Assembly: GCF_900142875.1 (NCBI RefSeq)
Contig: NZ_FRCK01000011.1
Span: forward strand, 1-64,000
From: Paracoccus solventivorans
GTDB taxonomy: Bacteria; Pseudomonadota; Alphaproteobacteria; Rhodobacterales; Rhodobacteraceae
Direction of reading: 5' to 3'
Length of the DNA: 64,000 nt
Below the pieces are notes generated by a model. The model searched no databases. It saw nothing but the letters and a program-made list of their open reading frames with translations, and was not told the DNA's origin. A program made the position numbers and the translations under genes. How positions within the stretch are numbered: the stretch's first letter is position 1; each line of letters starts with the position of its first letter. Of this stretch, positions 1-8,984 are shown piece after piece.

Positions 1-21
1 CGTCAGATCGAAACGCGCCAT
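1..21 (-). CDS. IS5-family transposase, N-terminal fragment at window edge
   Basis: Only seven codons are visible (M-A-R-F-D-L-T). The ATG is at 21-19 on the minus strand and follows a GGAGGG-type ribosome site. This is the usual start of the first open frame of IS5-group transposases in Rhodobacterales. The rest of the gene lies outside the window, so neither integrity nor activity can be judged. Confidence 0.55.
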
Positions 22-93
22 CCTGAACCCTCCATAGGTTCAGTGAATCACGCCTGCTATCACAACGGAATCCCGTTTATGAGTTCACAGCCT
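1..93 (-). mobile_element. IS5-family insertion sequence, one end only
   Basis: The minus strand reads a short leader, a purine-rich ribosome site (positions 22-33) and then the first codons of a transposase that leaves the window at base 1. The outer end of the element is probably at about 91-94, where the sequence GAGTTCACAGCC meets a CTAG-like target. The target duplication cannot be checked because the other end is outside the window. The assignment to IS5 rests on the N-terminal M-A-R-F-D-L-T and on the leader, both of which I recognise from IS5/IS427-type elements of Paracoccus and relatives. Confidence 0.6.
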
Positions 94-162
94 AGACCGT
101 CCAGACCGGCACCGGGGCGGCGACGCCCCGGGTTCTGCCCCGTCGGTGCGCAGAACGGCTTC

Positions 163-318
163 TCGGCCGAAAACCGGGAGGCGCGCGAGATCATCCCCAG
201 CGGCTACGTGCCGCTAAAGGACCTCGCCGCGATCAACGAGGCGGTGAACGACGGCAAGACCATGGATGCGGCGGTCGCCGAATGGACCGAGGCCCATGCC
301 GATCTGCTGAGCCGCCGG
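163..318 (+). pseudogene. Remnant of an OpuAC/ProX-type substrate-binding protein (C-terminus)
   Basis: About 50 residues in this frame (…GYVPLKDLAAINEAVNDGKT… to …WTEAHADLL…) look like the last part of a glycine-betaine/choline-type ABC binding protein: a loop, then two helices ending in a W-x-x-x-H/N-x-D-L motif. No signal peptide or ligand-binding lobes precede it, and the frame runs on without a stop into the 3' end of the macB gene on the other strand. The adjacent IS end suggests that insertion or deletion removed the rest of the gene. The similarity was judged by eye on a short segment, so a chance resemblance is possible. Confidence 0.35.
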
Positions 319-320
319 TC

Positions 321-2267
321 TCACTCCCGGCTCAGCGCCTCCACCGGGTCCAGCCGGGCGGCGGCGCGGGCGGGCAGGAAGCCGAAGACGATGCCGATCA
401 GCGTCGAGGACAGGAACGCCAGCACGATGGTGGGCGCGGAATAGACCAGCCGCAGGTTGTCCTGCATCTGCCCCAGCACCGCGCCGCCCCCCAGCGCCAG
501 CATCACCCCCAGCAGCCCGCCCAGCAGGCAGACCAGCACCGCCTCGGTCAGGAACTGCGCCACGATGTCGGACCGGCGGGCGCCGACCGCGATGCGCACC
601 CCGATCTCGCGCGTGCGCTCGGTCACCGACACCAGCATGATGTTCATCACCCCGATGCCGCCGACGATCAGGCTGATCACCGCGATGGACGAGATCAGCA
701 CCGTCAGCGTCTGCGTGGTCGAGGTGATGGACGAGCGGATCGTGTCCGAATTGGTCAGGAAGAAATCCTTCTTGCCGTGGCGCTCGGTCAGCAGCGCCTC
801 GATGGCGGCTTCGGCCTCGGCCATGTCGGCGTCGTCGCGGACGCGGACAGAGATGGAATCGACCTGCGACTGCCCGGTGATGCGCATGGCGATGGTGGTA
901 TAGGGCAGGAACATCCGCGGCGACTGCGGCCCCGGCGCGGGCGCGCTTTGCGCCGCCACGCCGATCACCTCGACCGGCACGCGGCCGACGGTCAGCACCT
1001 GCCCCAGCGCCGAGGCCGCGTCGGGAAAGAACGCCGCCGCCGCATCGGGGTCGAGCACCGCCACCTGTCGGCGCGCCGCCAGCGCCTCGGGGGTGAACAG
1101 CTGGCCTTGCTGCAGGGTAAAGCCGCCGACGTCGAAATATTCCGTCCCCACGCCCCGCACCGAGATGCTGGCCGAGGTGCCGCGCCAGGTGACATTGGCC
1201 GAGGTCTGGATCTCGGGCGAGGCCGAGGCGGCATAGGGTTCCGCCGACAGCGCCTCGGCGTCGGCCGCGACCAGCGTGTCGATGGCCCGCGCCCGCCGGT
1301 CGCCAAAGCCGGAGCCGGGGCGCACGGAAATGGTGTTGGTGCCCAGCGAGGCGATGTTTTCCAGCACCCGTTCCTTGCTGCCGGTCCCCAGCGCCACCAC
1401 CGACACCACCGAGGCGATGCCGATGATGATCCCCAGCATGGTCAGGAAGCTGCGCAGCCGATGCGCGTTCAGCGCCCGCACCGCCATGCCGAAGGCCTCG
1501 GCCAGCCGGCTGCTGCGGGCGGCAAGGCTGTCGGCCTCGGGGCGCCGGCCCTGCGGCGGGGCCGCCGCGGGCGCGGGTGCCGGGGCATTGCACTGGTCGG
1601 AAATGATGCGGCCGTCGCGCATCTCGATTACCCGTCCCGCGCGCGAGGCGACCTCGCGGTCGTGGGTGACGATGACGATGGTGTGGCCCTCGGCGTTCAG
1701 CTCCTGCAGCAGGTCCAGCAGCTCCGCGCCGGAACGGCTGTCCAGCGCGCCGGTAGGTTCGTCCGCCAGGATCACCTCGCCCCCGTTCATCAGCGCCCGG
1801 GCGACCGAGACGCGCTGCTGCTGGCCCCCCGACAGGGCGCGGGGGCGGTGGCCGGTGCGGCTTTCCAGCCCCAGCCGGTCCAGCAGCATCCGCGCGCGGC
1901 TGCGGCGGGTGTCGCGCGGCTGGCCGGCATAGATCGCGGGCACCTCGACATTCCCCAGCGCGTCCAGGTCGGGCAGCAGCTGGTAGCGCTGGAAGATGAA
2001 GCCGAAATGGCGGCGGCGCAGGCGGGCGCGCGCCTCTTCGTCCATCGCGCCGACGTCCTGCCCGGCGTAGAGATAGCTGCCGCCGCTGGGCCGGTCGAGA
2101 CAGCCGAGGATGTTCATCAGCGTCGATTTCCCCGACCCCGAGGTGCCGATGATCGCCACCATCTCGCCCGCCTCGATGGTCAGGTCGATGTCGTGCAGCA
2201 CGGTCAGCATCCCGTCGCCGGCGGGAAATGCGCGAGAGATGCCGCGCAGCTCGATCAGCGCCGCCAT
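321..2267 (-). CDS. macB: MacB-type ABC exporter, fused ATPase and permease
   Basis: This inner-membrane half of a MacAB-TolC-type tripartite exporter is 648 residues, the same length as E. coli MacB. The N-terminal ATPase shows Walker A GTSGSGKS (41-48), signature LSGGQQQ (145-151) and Walker B VILADE (165-170). A membrane helix follows (…SFLTMLGIIIGIASVVSVVAL…), then a large periplasmic domain and a C-terminal FtsX-like block with V-T-E-R-T-R-E-I-G. The start (MAALIELRG) lies 2 bases after the macA stop, so the two are co-transcribed. A much longer frame continues upstream, but it overlaps macA and is not the gene. Substrates of MacB relatives include macrolides, lipopeptides and haem precursors; this one is unknown. 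No tolC gene is nearby. Confidence 0.9.
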   Translation of the reverse strand: MAALIELRGISRAFPAGDGMLTVLHDIDLTIEAGEMVAIIGTSGSGKSTLMNILGCLDRPSGGSYLYAGQDVGAMDEEARARLRRRHFGFIFQRYQLLPDLDALGNVEVPAIYAGQPRDTRRSRARMLLDRLGLESRTGHRPRALSGGQQQRVSVARALMNGGEVILADEPTGALDSRSGAELLDLLQELNAEGHTIVIVTHDREVASRAGRVIEMRDGRIISDQCNAPAPAPAAAPPQGRRPEADSLAARSSRLAEAFGMAVRALNAHRLRSFLTMLGIIIGIASVVSVVALGTGSKERVLENIASLGTNTISVRPGSGFGDRRARAIDTLVAADAEALSAEPYAASASPEIQTSANVTWRGTSASISVRGVGTEYFDVGGFTLQQGQLFTPEALAARRQVAVLDPDAAAAFFPDAASALGQVLTVGRVPVEVIGVAAQSAPAPGPQSPRMFLPYTTIAMRITGQSQVDSISVRVRDDADMAEAEAAIEALLTERHGKKDFFLTNSDTIRSSITSTTQTLTVLISSIAVISLIVGGIGVMNIMLVSVTERTREIGVRIAVGARRSDIVAQFLTEAVLVCLLGGLLGVMLALGGGAVLGQMQDNLRLVYSAPTIVLAFLSSTLIGIVFGFLPARAAARLDPVEALSRE

Positions 2268-2269
2268 GG

Positions 2270-3469
2270 TCAGAACAGCCCCGGCGGGCCGAAGCGGCCA
2301 GCGCCGGGCGTGCGGCCCTGCTGGCCCTGCGTGGTGGCGGCAGCGCGCGCGGCGCGGCCGGTCACCACCAGTTCCCCCTCGGCCAACCCCGAGCGGATCT
2401 CGGTCAGGCTGGCCGAAGCGACGCCGGTTTCCACCTCGCGCGTGCTGGTCTCGCCGCTGTGCGGGTCGTGGACCTGCACGGTGGCGCCCCCGTCGCGGCC
2501 GCTGCGGACGGCGCCGCTGGGGACGGCAAGCACGTCCTCGGCCTCGTCCAGGATCAGCGTGACCTCGGCGGTCATGCCGATGCGCAGCGTGCCGTCGGGA
2601 TTTGGCACGTCCAGCGCGGCGCGGTAATAGATGGCGCTGCCGGTGTCGATCTCGTCGCTGTCGGCGATGGCGGCGGGCGCCGGTTCCAGCGCCCGCAGCG
2701 TGGCGCGATAGCTGCGGCCGGGCTCGCCCGCCAGCGAAAAGCTGGCCTTCTGCCCCGGGCGGATATGGATGATGTCGGCTTCCGAGATTTCCGCCTTGAT
2801 CACCATGGTGTCGAGATCGGCGATCTTGACCAGCGTCGGGCTGGACTGGTTGGCGTTGATCGACTGCCCCTCGCGCACCACGATGGCGACGACGGTACCA
2901 TCCACCGGCGCCAGGATGCGGGTGCGTTCCAGCGCCACCCGCGCCGATTCCACCGCGATCTGCGCCTGCGCGCGCGAGGCCTCGCTGGCCTTCACATTGG
3001 CTGCGGCCACCGCCAGCTGCGCCTCGGACGCCTCCAGCTCCTGCGGGGTCAGCAGCCCGCGCTGCGCCAGCTGCCGCTTGCGGTCCAGCGCCAGCTGCGC
3101 CTCGGCGTGCGAGGCCTGCTGCGCGGCGATCTGCGCCTCGATCTGGGCCAGCGCGGCCTCGGCCCGCAACAGGTCGTTCTGCTGGTCCTCTGGGTCGATC
3201 TGGGCGACCAGCTCGCCCGTGGCCAGCCGCTGGCCCAGTTCCACCGGCAGCGCCCGGATCTGGCCGCTGACCAGCGCGCCGACCGAAACCAGCCGCGACG
3301 CCTCGATCACGCCGGTGGCCAGCACCGTGCGCCGCACATCGGCGCGCGCCACCGCCGCGGTCGCCGGCGGCTCTCCCACTGCGGCGGTCGAGCGGGCGCT
3401 CCACCACGCCCATGCCCCTGCGACCACTCCAAGCACGACGATGATGCCGAGCCAGCGTCTGAGCGCCAT
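2270..3469 (-). CDS. macA: MacA-type periplasmic adaptor (membrane fusion protein)
   Basis: The 399-residue protein has one N-terminal membrane anchor (about 7-25), a split biotinyl-lipoyl domain (G-x-L-V-S-G-x-I-R and A-P-V-D-G-T-V), an Ala/Gln-rich alpha-helical hairpin between them (about 110-200), and beta-barrel and membrane-proximal domains. This is the usual order for adaptors that link a MacB-type permease to an outer-membrane channel. The C-terminus is extended and rich in Gly/Gln/Arg. It lies directly upstream of macB with a 2-base gap. An nnrS gene is 82 bases upstream on the same strand, so the three may form one unit. Confidence 0.9.
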   Translation of the reverse strand: MALRRWLGIIVVLGVVAGAWAWWSARSTAAVGEPPATAAVARADVRRTVLATGVIEASRLVSVGALVSGQIRALPVELGQRLATGELVAQIDPEDQQNDLLRAEAALAQIEAQIAAQQASHAEAQLALDRKRQLAQRGLLTPQELEASEAQLAVAAANVKASEASRAQAQIAVESARVALERTRILAPVDGTVVAIVVREGQSINANQSSPTLVKIADLDTMVIKAEISEADIIHIRPGQKASFSLAGEPGRSYRATLRALEPAPAAIADSDEIDTGSAIYYRAALDVPNPDGTLRIGMTAEVTLILDEAEDVLAVPSGAVRSGRDGGATVQVHDPHSGETSTREVETGVASASLTEIRSGLAEGELVVTGRAARAAATTQGQQGRTPGAGRFGPPGLF

Positions 3470-3551
3470 GTTCCTGCCTTCCTGCCTAGTCCTGCGGCGG
3501 TTCTAGCGCGCCGAAACCCAACGAAGGATAAACGGAAGCCCCCTGCCGGCT

Positions 3552-4745
3552 TCAGCCGCGGGTGCCGCTGAACACCGGGCGGCGGACGGGGCCGCAGGCG
3601 GTGGGCAGGAATGCGACCAGGAACGCCGCCCAGCCCCCCAGCCACGCCAGCGCCGCCGCCCCGTTCAGCACTGCCGCCGCGCCGGGCCACGGCCCCGCCG
3701 CCAGCCGCAGCCACACCGCCAGCCACAGCAGCAGCGCCGCCGCGGCCAGCAGGCGGCCGGCGACCAGCGTGCCGCCTGCGCGACGGGCGGCGGCGCGGGC
3801 GGCGACCGCGAGGATCATGCCGCCCATCGCCCCCATGGTCAGGGCGTGCAGCATGTCGACCTCGGCCAGCCGCAGGGGCAGCAGCCGCGCCAGCCCGGTC
3901 AGCACCAGCCCGGCGGGCAGCCAGGCGAACCCCGCGTGCAGCATCAGCAGCAACGGGTTGGCGCGGATCTTCCAGCCGCGCCACCCGGCCAGCCGCCACC
4001 CCTGCACCAGCCCTGCCGCGACCAGCGCCGCCCCCGCCGCCACCCCCGCCTCGGCCAGCATCAGCCCGGCGGCGGCCGCGATCAGCGCGGGACCAAGCCG
4101 GTCGGCGATGGGCGTGGACCGGCAGCGGGCGGCGGCCCCGGTCTGGCGCAGCCAGTTGTCGGTAAAGGCGGGGATTATGCGGCCGCCGATCACCGCGATC
4201 AGCAGCGCGAACAGCATCACCCCGGCGCGGACCAGCAGCGCCGGGTCGGGCCGGGCCCAGCCCTCCAGCGCGGCAAGGATCAGCAGCGCGTCCCCGGCCC
4301 CCAGCAGCGCGATCACCGCCGCAAGGCCCAGCCGCTGCCACGCCCCCGCCCGCAGGATGCCGATGGCCAGCACCGCCGACAGCAGCCCGAAGAACCCGGC
4401 GCCGGGCAGAAGCGCAAGCGCGGGCGGCACGGAATCGGGCGCGGCCATCGCAAGCCGTTGCAGCAGCCAGCAGCCGACCAGCAGCTTCAGCACCCGCCCC
4501 GAGGGGGCCGGCCGCCCGGTCCAGCTGGCCAGAGCCGTCAGCAGATAGCCCGCCGCCGCCGCGCCGCCCATGCCGGCCAGCATCTCATGCGCGTGCCACA
4601 TTGCGGCGGTGCCAAGGACGGGTGGCGCCAGCCCCAGCGCCGCGCCCCATTGCCACCACAGGATCGCCACCGCCGCCCATGCCGCCGCCGCCAGCAGGAA
4701 CGGCCGGTGCGGCATCAGCCAGAGATCGGCGAACGGGCGGGGCAA
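3552..4745 (-). CDS. nnrS: NnrS family haem/copper membrane protein
   Basis: The 397-residue integral membrane protein has about 12 hydrophobic segments. It carries the family's W-H-A-H-E-M motif near residue 50 and a G-R-I-I-P-A-F-T-D-N-W motif in the middle. NnrS proteins bind haem and copper and are tied to nitric-oxide metabolism or protection in denitrifying alphaproteobacteria. This copy leads the minus-strand group nnrS-macA-macB and is divergent from a receptor/importer operon that ends in a second NnrS (10542-11729). I found no clear FNR/NnrR-type TTG-N8-CAA box in front of it. Confidence 0.85.
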   Translation of the reverse strand: MPRPFADLWLMPHRPFLLAAAAWAAVAILWWQWGAALGLAPPVLGTAAMWHAHEMLAGMGGAAAAGYLLTALASWTGRPAPSGRVLKLLVGCWLLQRLAMAAPDSVPPALALLPGAGFFGLLSAVLAIGILRAGAWQRLGLAAVIALLGAGDALLILAALEGWARPDPALLVRAGVMLFALLIAVIGGRIIPAFTDNWLRQTGAAARCRSTPIADRLGPALIAAAAGLMLAEAGVAAGAALVAAGLVQGWRLAGWRGWKIRANPLLLMLHAGFAWLPAGLVLTGLARLLPLRLAEVDMLHALTMGAMGGMILAVAARAAARRAGGTLVAGRLLAAAALLLWLAVWLRLAAGPWPGAAAVLNGAAALAWLGGWAAFLVAFLPTACGPVRRPVFSGTRG

Positions 4746-5043
4746 GGGACGCTCCTGACCATGGCGGCGGCGCTTGCGCGCTTGCCACGCGGCGCACCGG
4801 AACGCCAGTTCCGCCGCCTTGCCGGCCCCGGCCGTATCTCCCGGATCGCGCGCCCTGCGACAATGATGCGCGCTGCGCGGACGACATCTTCCATTTCAAA
4901 TGTCCGTGCGTCCTGTTAATTTTGCGGTGTGCGCAGGGTCCGCCCCCGCGCGCATCGCCGCAAGCCTTCGCCAGCCGGTTCTCCGACATTCCGCCGTCCG
5001 CCGTGGCGGCACTATCCGGAACGGATGCAAAGGATTGCAGCCC
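4746..5043. promoter_or_regulatory. Divergent promoter region between nnrS-macAB and the receptor operon
   Basis: This 298-base gap must drive transcription both ways. It contains an AT-richer patch with the interrupted palindrome CATTT-C-AAATG (4892-4902), flanked by ACAT/ATGT and GACG/CGTC arms. A TTAATT stretch lies at 4915-4920. The palindrome could be an operator, but I do not recognise the regulator. No obvious FNR-type half sites were seen. An AAAGGA ribosome site (about 5029-5034) sets the receptor start at 5044. Confidence 0.4.
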
Positions 5044-7212
5044 ATGGCCCACAGCCGCACGACCAGGCGGATCTCCCTGCTCGGGACAGTCGCGTTCATG
5101 ACGTTTCACGCGGCGGGTGCCCTGGCGCAATCCGCCGCCCCCGGCTCGGTGATCGTGCTTGATCCGGTGGTGATCCAGGGCGACGCCACCGCCGCGCGGT
5201 TCCGCGCCACCCCCGGCGGCGTGGCCCTGATCGACCGCAGCGAGACCCCGACGGCCGAGGAAGCCGCCCCCACCCTGTCCGACGCGCTTTCCGGGACCCC
5301 CGGCGTAGTGGTGCAGGAGTTCTTCGGCGGCAACGACCAGCCGCGCATCCAGATCCGCGGCTCGGGGCTGCAACAAAACCCGACCGAGCGTGGGCTGCTG
5401 GTGCTGCAGGACGGGATGCCGGTGAACCGGGCCGACGGGTCCTATGTGGTGGGGCTTGCGACCCCGGGCCCCGCCGAGGATATCGAGGTCTTCCGCGGCG
5501 CCGCCGCTAACCGGCTGGGCGCGAATGTGCTGGGGGGCGCGCTGAACTTCATCTCGGCTTCCGGGGCCACCACGCCGGGCACAAGGCTGTCCTTTGGCGC
5601 CGGCAGCTTCGGGCGGGTGGATGTTGCCGGAAGCTACGGGGTCGTGAACGACCAGGGCGACGCGCTGCTGCGGTTCGAGCATTCCGAAAAGGACGGGTAT
5701 CGCGACTACAACAGCTCGCGCCGCTCGTCGGTCGGGGGCAACGCCACCCTGCAGATGGGCGAGGCGACCACGCGGCTGTTCTTCAGCCACACCGACCTGC
5801 GGTTCGACGTGGCGGGGCCGCTGACCTGGGACGCGATCCGCAACGATCCGACCAGCAACCATACCGGGCCGGTCATCGTCGGCGGAATCCCGGTGGGACC
5901 GGGGCCGAACGTGCTGCGCGACCTGCCCCGGCGGGCGACCACGCAGACGCTGGCCGGCGCGCGCACCACGCTGGAAGATGGCGACAACATCTACGACCTG
6001 GGGTTCAGCCTGTCCCGGACGGATGACAGTTTCCGCTTTCCGATCTCGGCCGGCTATCGCGACACCGACGGCACCGACGCCACCCTGACCGCACGCTATT
6101 CCCGCATGGGCGAGGGCGAGCTGCCCCTGTTCGAGACCGGGCTCTACTGGTCGGTGGGCGAGGCCGACCGCGACTATTACCACAACCTGTCCGGCACCCG
6201 CGGCCCGGCCTTCGGCCACAACCGCCTGCGCGCGGACACGCTGTCGCTGTTTGCGGGGGCGAACCTGCCGCTGGCCGGGTTCACCCTGTCGCCCTCGGTC
6301 GCGTTCAACCATGCCAACCGGGAAAACGACGACCGCTGGGGCGCGGCGACAAGGCCGACATTTGCCTATGGTCCCGGGGGTCCGACGGCGGGGACGGCGC
6401 CCGCGGTCTCGACCAGCTATGACCGCAGCTACCACGGCTTCACCCCGGCGCTGGCGCTGTCCTGGCAACCGGCCGAGGATCAGTTCGCCTGGATCTCGAT
6501 CTCGCGCGGGTTCGAGCCGCCGACCCATGACGACCTGCTGGGCACGGTGGGCGGCAGCCCGAACAGCGGGCCGACCGGAACGATGTTCGCCACCCCCGAC
6601 CTGAAGGCGCAGACCTCGACCACGCTGGAACTGGGCTGGCGCGGGCGCTGGCAGAATCTGGAATGGGACGCCACCGCCTATCACTCGCGCATCAGGAACG
6701 AGCTGCTGTCCCTGCGCGACGAATCCGGCGCCACGCTCGCCTCGGTCAACGCCGACCGGACGCGGCACACCGGGCTGGAGCTGGGGCTGTCGGGCGATCT
6801 GGGCGAGCGGCTGCGCGGGCGGCTGGCCTGGACCTGGCAGGATTTCCGGTTCGACGGCGATCCGGTGCGCGGCGACAACCGCATCGCCGGGGCGCCGCGC
6901 CATCTCATCACCGCGGCGCTGGACTGGCAGGCGTCCGAGCAGCTGACCGTCGGCGGCACGCTGCACTGGATTCCCGACGAAACCCCGGTCGACAACATGA
7001 ACACGATGTTCAACGATGCCTATGCGGTGGTCGATCTGGGCGCGGATTACGCGCTGAACGACCGCGCGGTGCTGTTCGCCCGCGTCACCAACCTGTTCGA
7101 CGAACGCTATGCGGCCTCGACGCTGGTGGTGGACGTGGCGACGGCCGGGCAGGCGGCGTTCATCCCGGGCGAGGGGCGGGCCATCCATGTCGGCACAAGG
7201 CTGCGGTTCTGA
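5044..7212 (+). CDS. TonB-dependent outer-membrane receptor, substrate unknown
   Basis: The 722-residue protein has a signal peptide (about 1-30), a TonB-box-like segment (L-D-P-V-V-I), a plug domain with I-R-G-S-G-L and E-V-F-R-G-A, a 22-strand-type barrel and a terminal Phe, as outer-membrane proteins require. The ATG at 5044 follows AAAGGA at a good distance and begins directly before the signal peptide; the frame is open further upstream but lacks a better start. It opens a run of six genes (FmdE-like, binding protein, permease, ATPase, NnrS) spaced by short gaps or 4-base overlaps. It therefore probably brings the importer's ligand across the outer membrane. A metal chelate or cofactor is the likeliest cargo (inference). 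Confidence 0.85.
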   Translation: MAHSRTTRRISLLGTVAFMTFHAAGALAQSAAPGSVIVLDPVVIQGDATAARFRATPGGVALIDRSETPTAEEAAPTLSDALSGTPGVVVQEFFGGNDQPRIQIRGSGLQQNPTERGLLVLQDGMPVNRADGSYVVGLATPGPAEDIEVFRGAAANRLGANVLGGALNFISASGATTPGTRLSFGAGSFGRVDVAGSYGVVNDQGDALLRFEHSEKDGYRDYNSSRRSSVGGNATLQMGEATTRLFFSHTDLRFDVAGPLTWDAIRNDPTSNHTGPVIVGGIPVGPGPNVLRDLPRRATTQTLAGARTTLEDGDNIYDLGFSLSRTDDSFRFPISAGYRDTDGTDATLTARYSRMGEGELPLFETGLYWSVGEADRDYYHNLSGTRGPAFGHNRLRADTLSLFAGANLPLAGFTLSPSVAFNHANRENDDRWGAATRPTFAYGPGGPTAGTAPAVSTSYDRSYHGFTPALALSWQPAEDQFAWISISRGFEPPTHDDLLGTVGGSPNSGPTGTMFATPDLKAQTSTTLELGWRGRWQNLEWDATAYHSRIRNELLSLRDESGATLASVNADRTRHTGLELGLSGDLGERLRGRLAWTWQDFRFDGDPVRGDNRIAGAPRHLITAALDWQASEQLTVGGTLHWIPDETPVDNMNTMFNDAYAVVDLGADYALNDRAVLFARVTNLFDERYAASTLVVDVATAGQAAFIPGEGRAIHVGTRLRF

Positions 7213-7260
7213 CGGCGGTTCATCGCCCGCGCCCCGCCCGCGGATCAAGGTAAGGACAAC

Positions 7261-7893
7261 ATGAGCTTTCCCGCATTCTTCGACGACGCCCCGGAAATCC
7301 GGATGCGCGACCCGCTGGCCGCGTTTCTGGGCAGTGCCGAGGACGGGGTGATGACCTATCGCTATGCCGATGCGGTGCGGCTGGCCGGGCATTCCTGCCC
7401 GGTGGTTGCGGGGGCCTGGCTGATGGTGGCGGCCGGGCTGGCCCGGCTTTACGGCGACGACCTGCCCGAGCGCGGCGGGATCGAGGTCCACATGCGCGAC
7501 GGCTCGACCCACGGCACCACCGGGGTCACCGCCTCGGTCGCGACGCTGGTCACCGGCGCGGCGGCGGAATCGGGCTTCGGCGGCATCGGCCCTGCGCGGC
7601 TGTTCGCGCGGCGGCGGCTGCTGCGCTTCGGCGCGCCTATCGACGCCGTCATGGCGCTGCGGCGGCGCGATACCGGCGCGGGGGTGGTGCTGGACATCGA
7701 CGGCACCCGCATTCCCCACGACCCCGAGATCGGCGAGCTGATGCCGCAGGCGGTGGACGGCACCGCCGACGCCGCGGCGCTGGCCCGGTTTGCCGCGCTG
7801 TGGCAGCGCCGGATCGCGCGGATGCTGGCGGCGGCGGGCGACCCGGCGCTGGTCCATGTCGCGGACTGGCGCTGCGACAACGCCCCCCTTTGA
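7261..7893 (+). CDS. FmdE-like protein of unknown function
   Basis: The 210-residue soluble protein has no signal peptide. Its core (about 36-110) contains G-H-S-C-P at 43-47, a hydrophobic helix, and a later T-H-G-T-T-G segment around residue 84. This matches the general H-x-C-P pattern of FmdE-type domains, which were first noted beside formylmethanofuran dehydrogenase genes and whose role is still unclear. His44, Cys46, His84 and Cys206 could bind metal. It sits between the TonB receptor and the binding protein, so it may handle the imported ligand in the cytoplasm. The family assignment is by eye and moderately sure. Confidence 0.5.
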   Translation: MSFPAFFDDAPEIRMRDPLAAFLGSAEDGVMTYRYADAVRLAGHSCPVVAGAWLMVAAGLARLYGDDLPERGGIEVHMRDGSTHGTTGVTASVATLVTGAAAESGFGGIGPARLFARRRLLRFGAPIDAVMALRRRDTGAGVVLDIDGTRIPHDPEIGELMPQAVDGTADAAALARFAALWQRRIARMLAAAGDPALVHVADWRCDNAPL

Positions 7894-7988
7894 AGCGCCG
7901 CCCTCCTGCCCATAGATCATCTGGATCAATGCCAGCCTTCGCCAGCACCATCCCCCCAAGACCCGATGCCTGTCCCAAGGAGGCCCGC

Positions 7989-8984
7989 ATGTCCCCGACC
8001 GCTTTCCGCCCCTCACGCCGCTCGGTCCTTGCCGGGGCGGCCGCGGTGGCGACGGCTTTCGCCACCCCCTCGATCCTGCGCGCGGCGCCGCTGGCGCGGA
8101 TGGCGCTTTACGGCCCGCCGGCCGCGCCCAGCATCGTGCTGGCCCATGCCATCGCCGCCGGAATGCTGGCCGAGCTTGCGCCCGAGGTGACGCTGTCCAC
8201 CTGGCGCACCCCGGACGAGCTGCGCGCGGGGCTGACCTCGGGGACCATCGACCTGTCGGTGATGCCGGTGCAGGTCGCCGCCAATCTTTACAACCGCGGC
8301 ATGGGCGTCGGGCTGGTCAACAGCATGACCGACGGGCTCTTGCATGTGGTGGCCAAGGACGGCTCGGTCACCGATCTGGCCGGGTTGCAGGGCAAGCGGC
8401 TGGCCGTGCCGTTTGTCAACGATACCCCGGATTTCGTGCTGCGGGCGCTGCTCGAGGCGCGGGGGCTGTCGGACGCCGTGCAGCAGGTTCCGGTCGGCAG
8501 CCCGATCGAGGCCGCGCAGATGCTGCTGGCCGGCCAGATCGACGCGGCGCTGCTGTCCGAGCCGGCCTCGACCGTCGCCATCATGCGCGGCATCCCCTCC
8601 GGGCGGCATCTGGCGCGGGTGATCGACCTGCAAGAGGAATGGGGCCGGCAGACCGGCGGCGCCCCGGTGCTGCCGCAGGCCGGGCTGGCCGCGACGCAGG
8701 CGTTCCTGGACCGCGGCCGCGAGCTGCTGCCGCAGTTGCAGGAAGTGCTTGAGCGCGCCACCGCCGCCGTGCTGGCCGATCCGGGGCGCGCCGCCTCGGA
8801 CGCGACCGCGGCGCTTGAGATGCCGGCGCCGGTGCTGGCGCTGTCGATCCCGCATTCGCGGCTGGTCGCCCGCCCGGCCAGTCAGGCCCGCCCTGCCATT
8901 GAATCGATGCTGTCGCTGATGGCCAAGGGCGATCCCGCGATCATCGGCGGCCAGCTGCCCGACGACGGGTTCTATCTGCTGTGA
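7989..8984 (+). CDS. NMT1/SsuA-type ABC transporter substrate-binding protein
   Basis: The 331-residue protein starts at an ATG 5 bases after a perfect AAGGAGG. The N-terminus has a twin-arginine-like S-R-R-S-V-L-A-G signal followed by a hydrophobic stretch and an A-x-A-type cleavage region, so it is exported. The mature part has the two-lobed fold of aliphatic sulfonate/nitrate/pyrimidine binding proteins (…LAGLQGKRLAVPF… and …AALLSEPASTVAIMRG…). The stop overlaps the GTG of the permease by 4 bases. The ligand is not predictable from the family. The neighbouring receptor and NnrS argue against plain sulfonate or taurine uptake. Confidence 0.8.
   Translation: MSPTAFRPSRRSVLAGAAAVATAFATPSILRAAPLARMALYGPPAAPSIVLAHAIAAGMLAELAPEVTLSTWRTPDELRAGLTSGTIDLSVMPVQVAANLYNRGMGVGLVNSMTDGLLHVVAKDGSVTDLAGLQGKRLAVPFVNDTPDFVLRALLEARGLSDAVQQVPVGSPIEAAQMLLAGQIDAALLSEPASTVAIMRGIPSGRHLARVIDLQEEWGRQTGGAPVLPQAGLAATQAFLDRGRELLPQLQEVLERATAAVLADPGRAASDATAALEMPAPVLALSIPHSRLVARPASQARPAIESMLSLMAKGDPAIIGGQLPDDGFYLL

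Noticed and set aside
2268-3413. Upstream extension of the macB frame to about 1030 residues
   Set aside because: The extension runs through macA in another frame. The ATG at 2267 gives the exact MacB N-terminus and length.
4900-5043. Longer N-terminus for the TonB receptor
   Set aside because: It would add about 48 residues before the signal peptide. The ATG at 5044 has AAAGGA at the right distance.
4746-5043. FNR/NnrR box for the nnrS genes
   Set aside because: I searched by eye for TTG-N8-CAA type sites and found none convincing.
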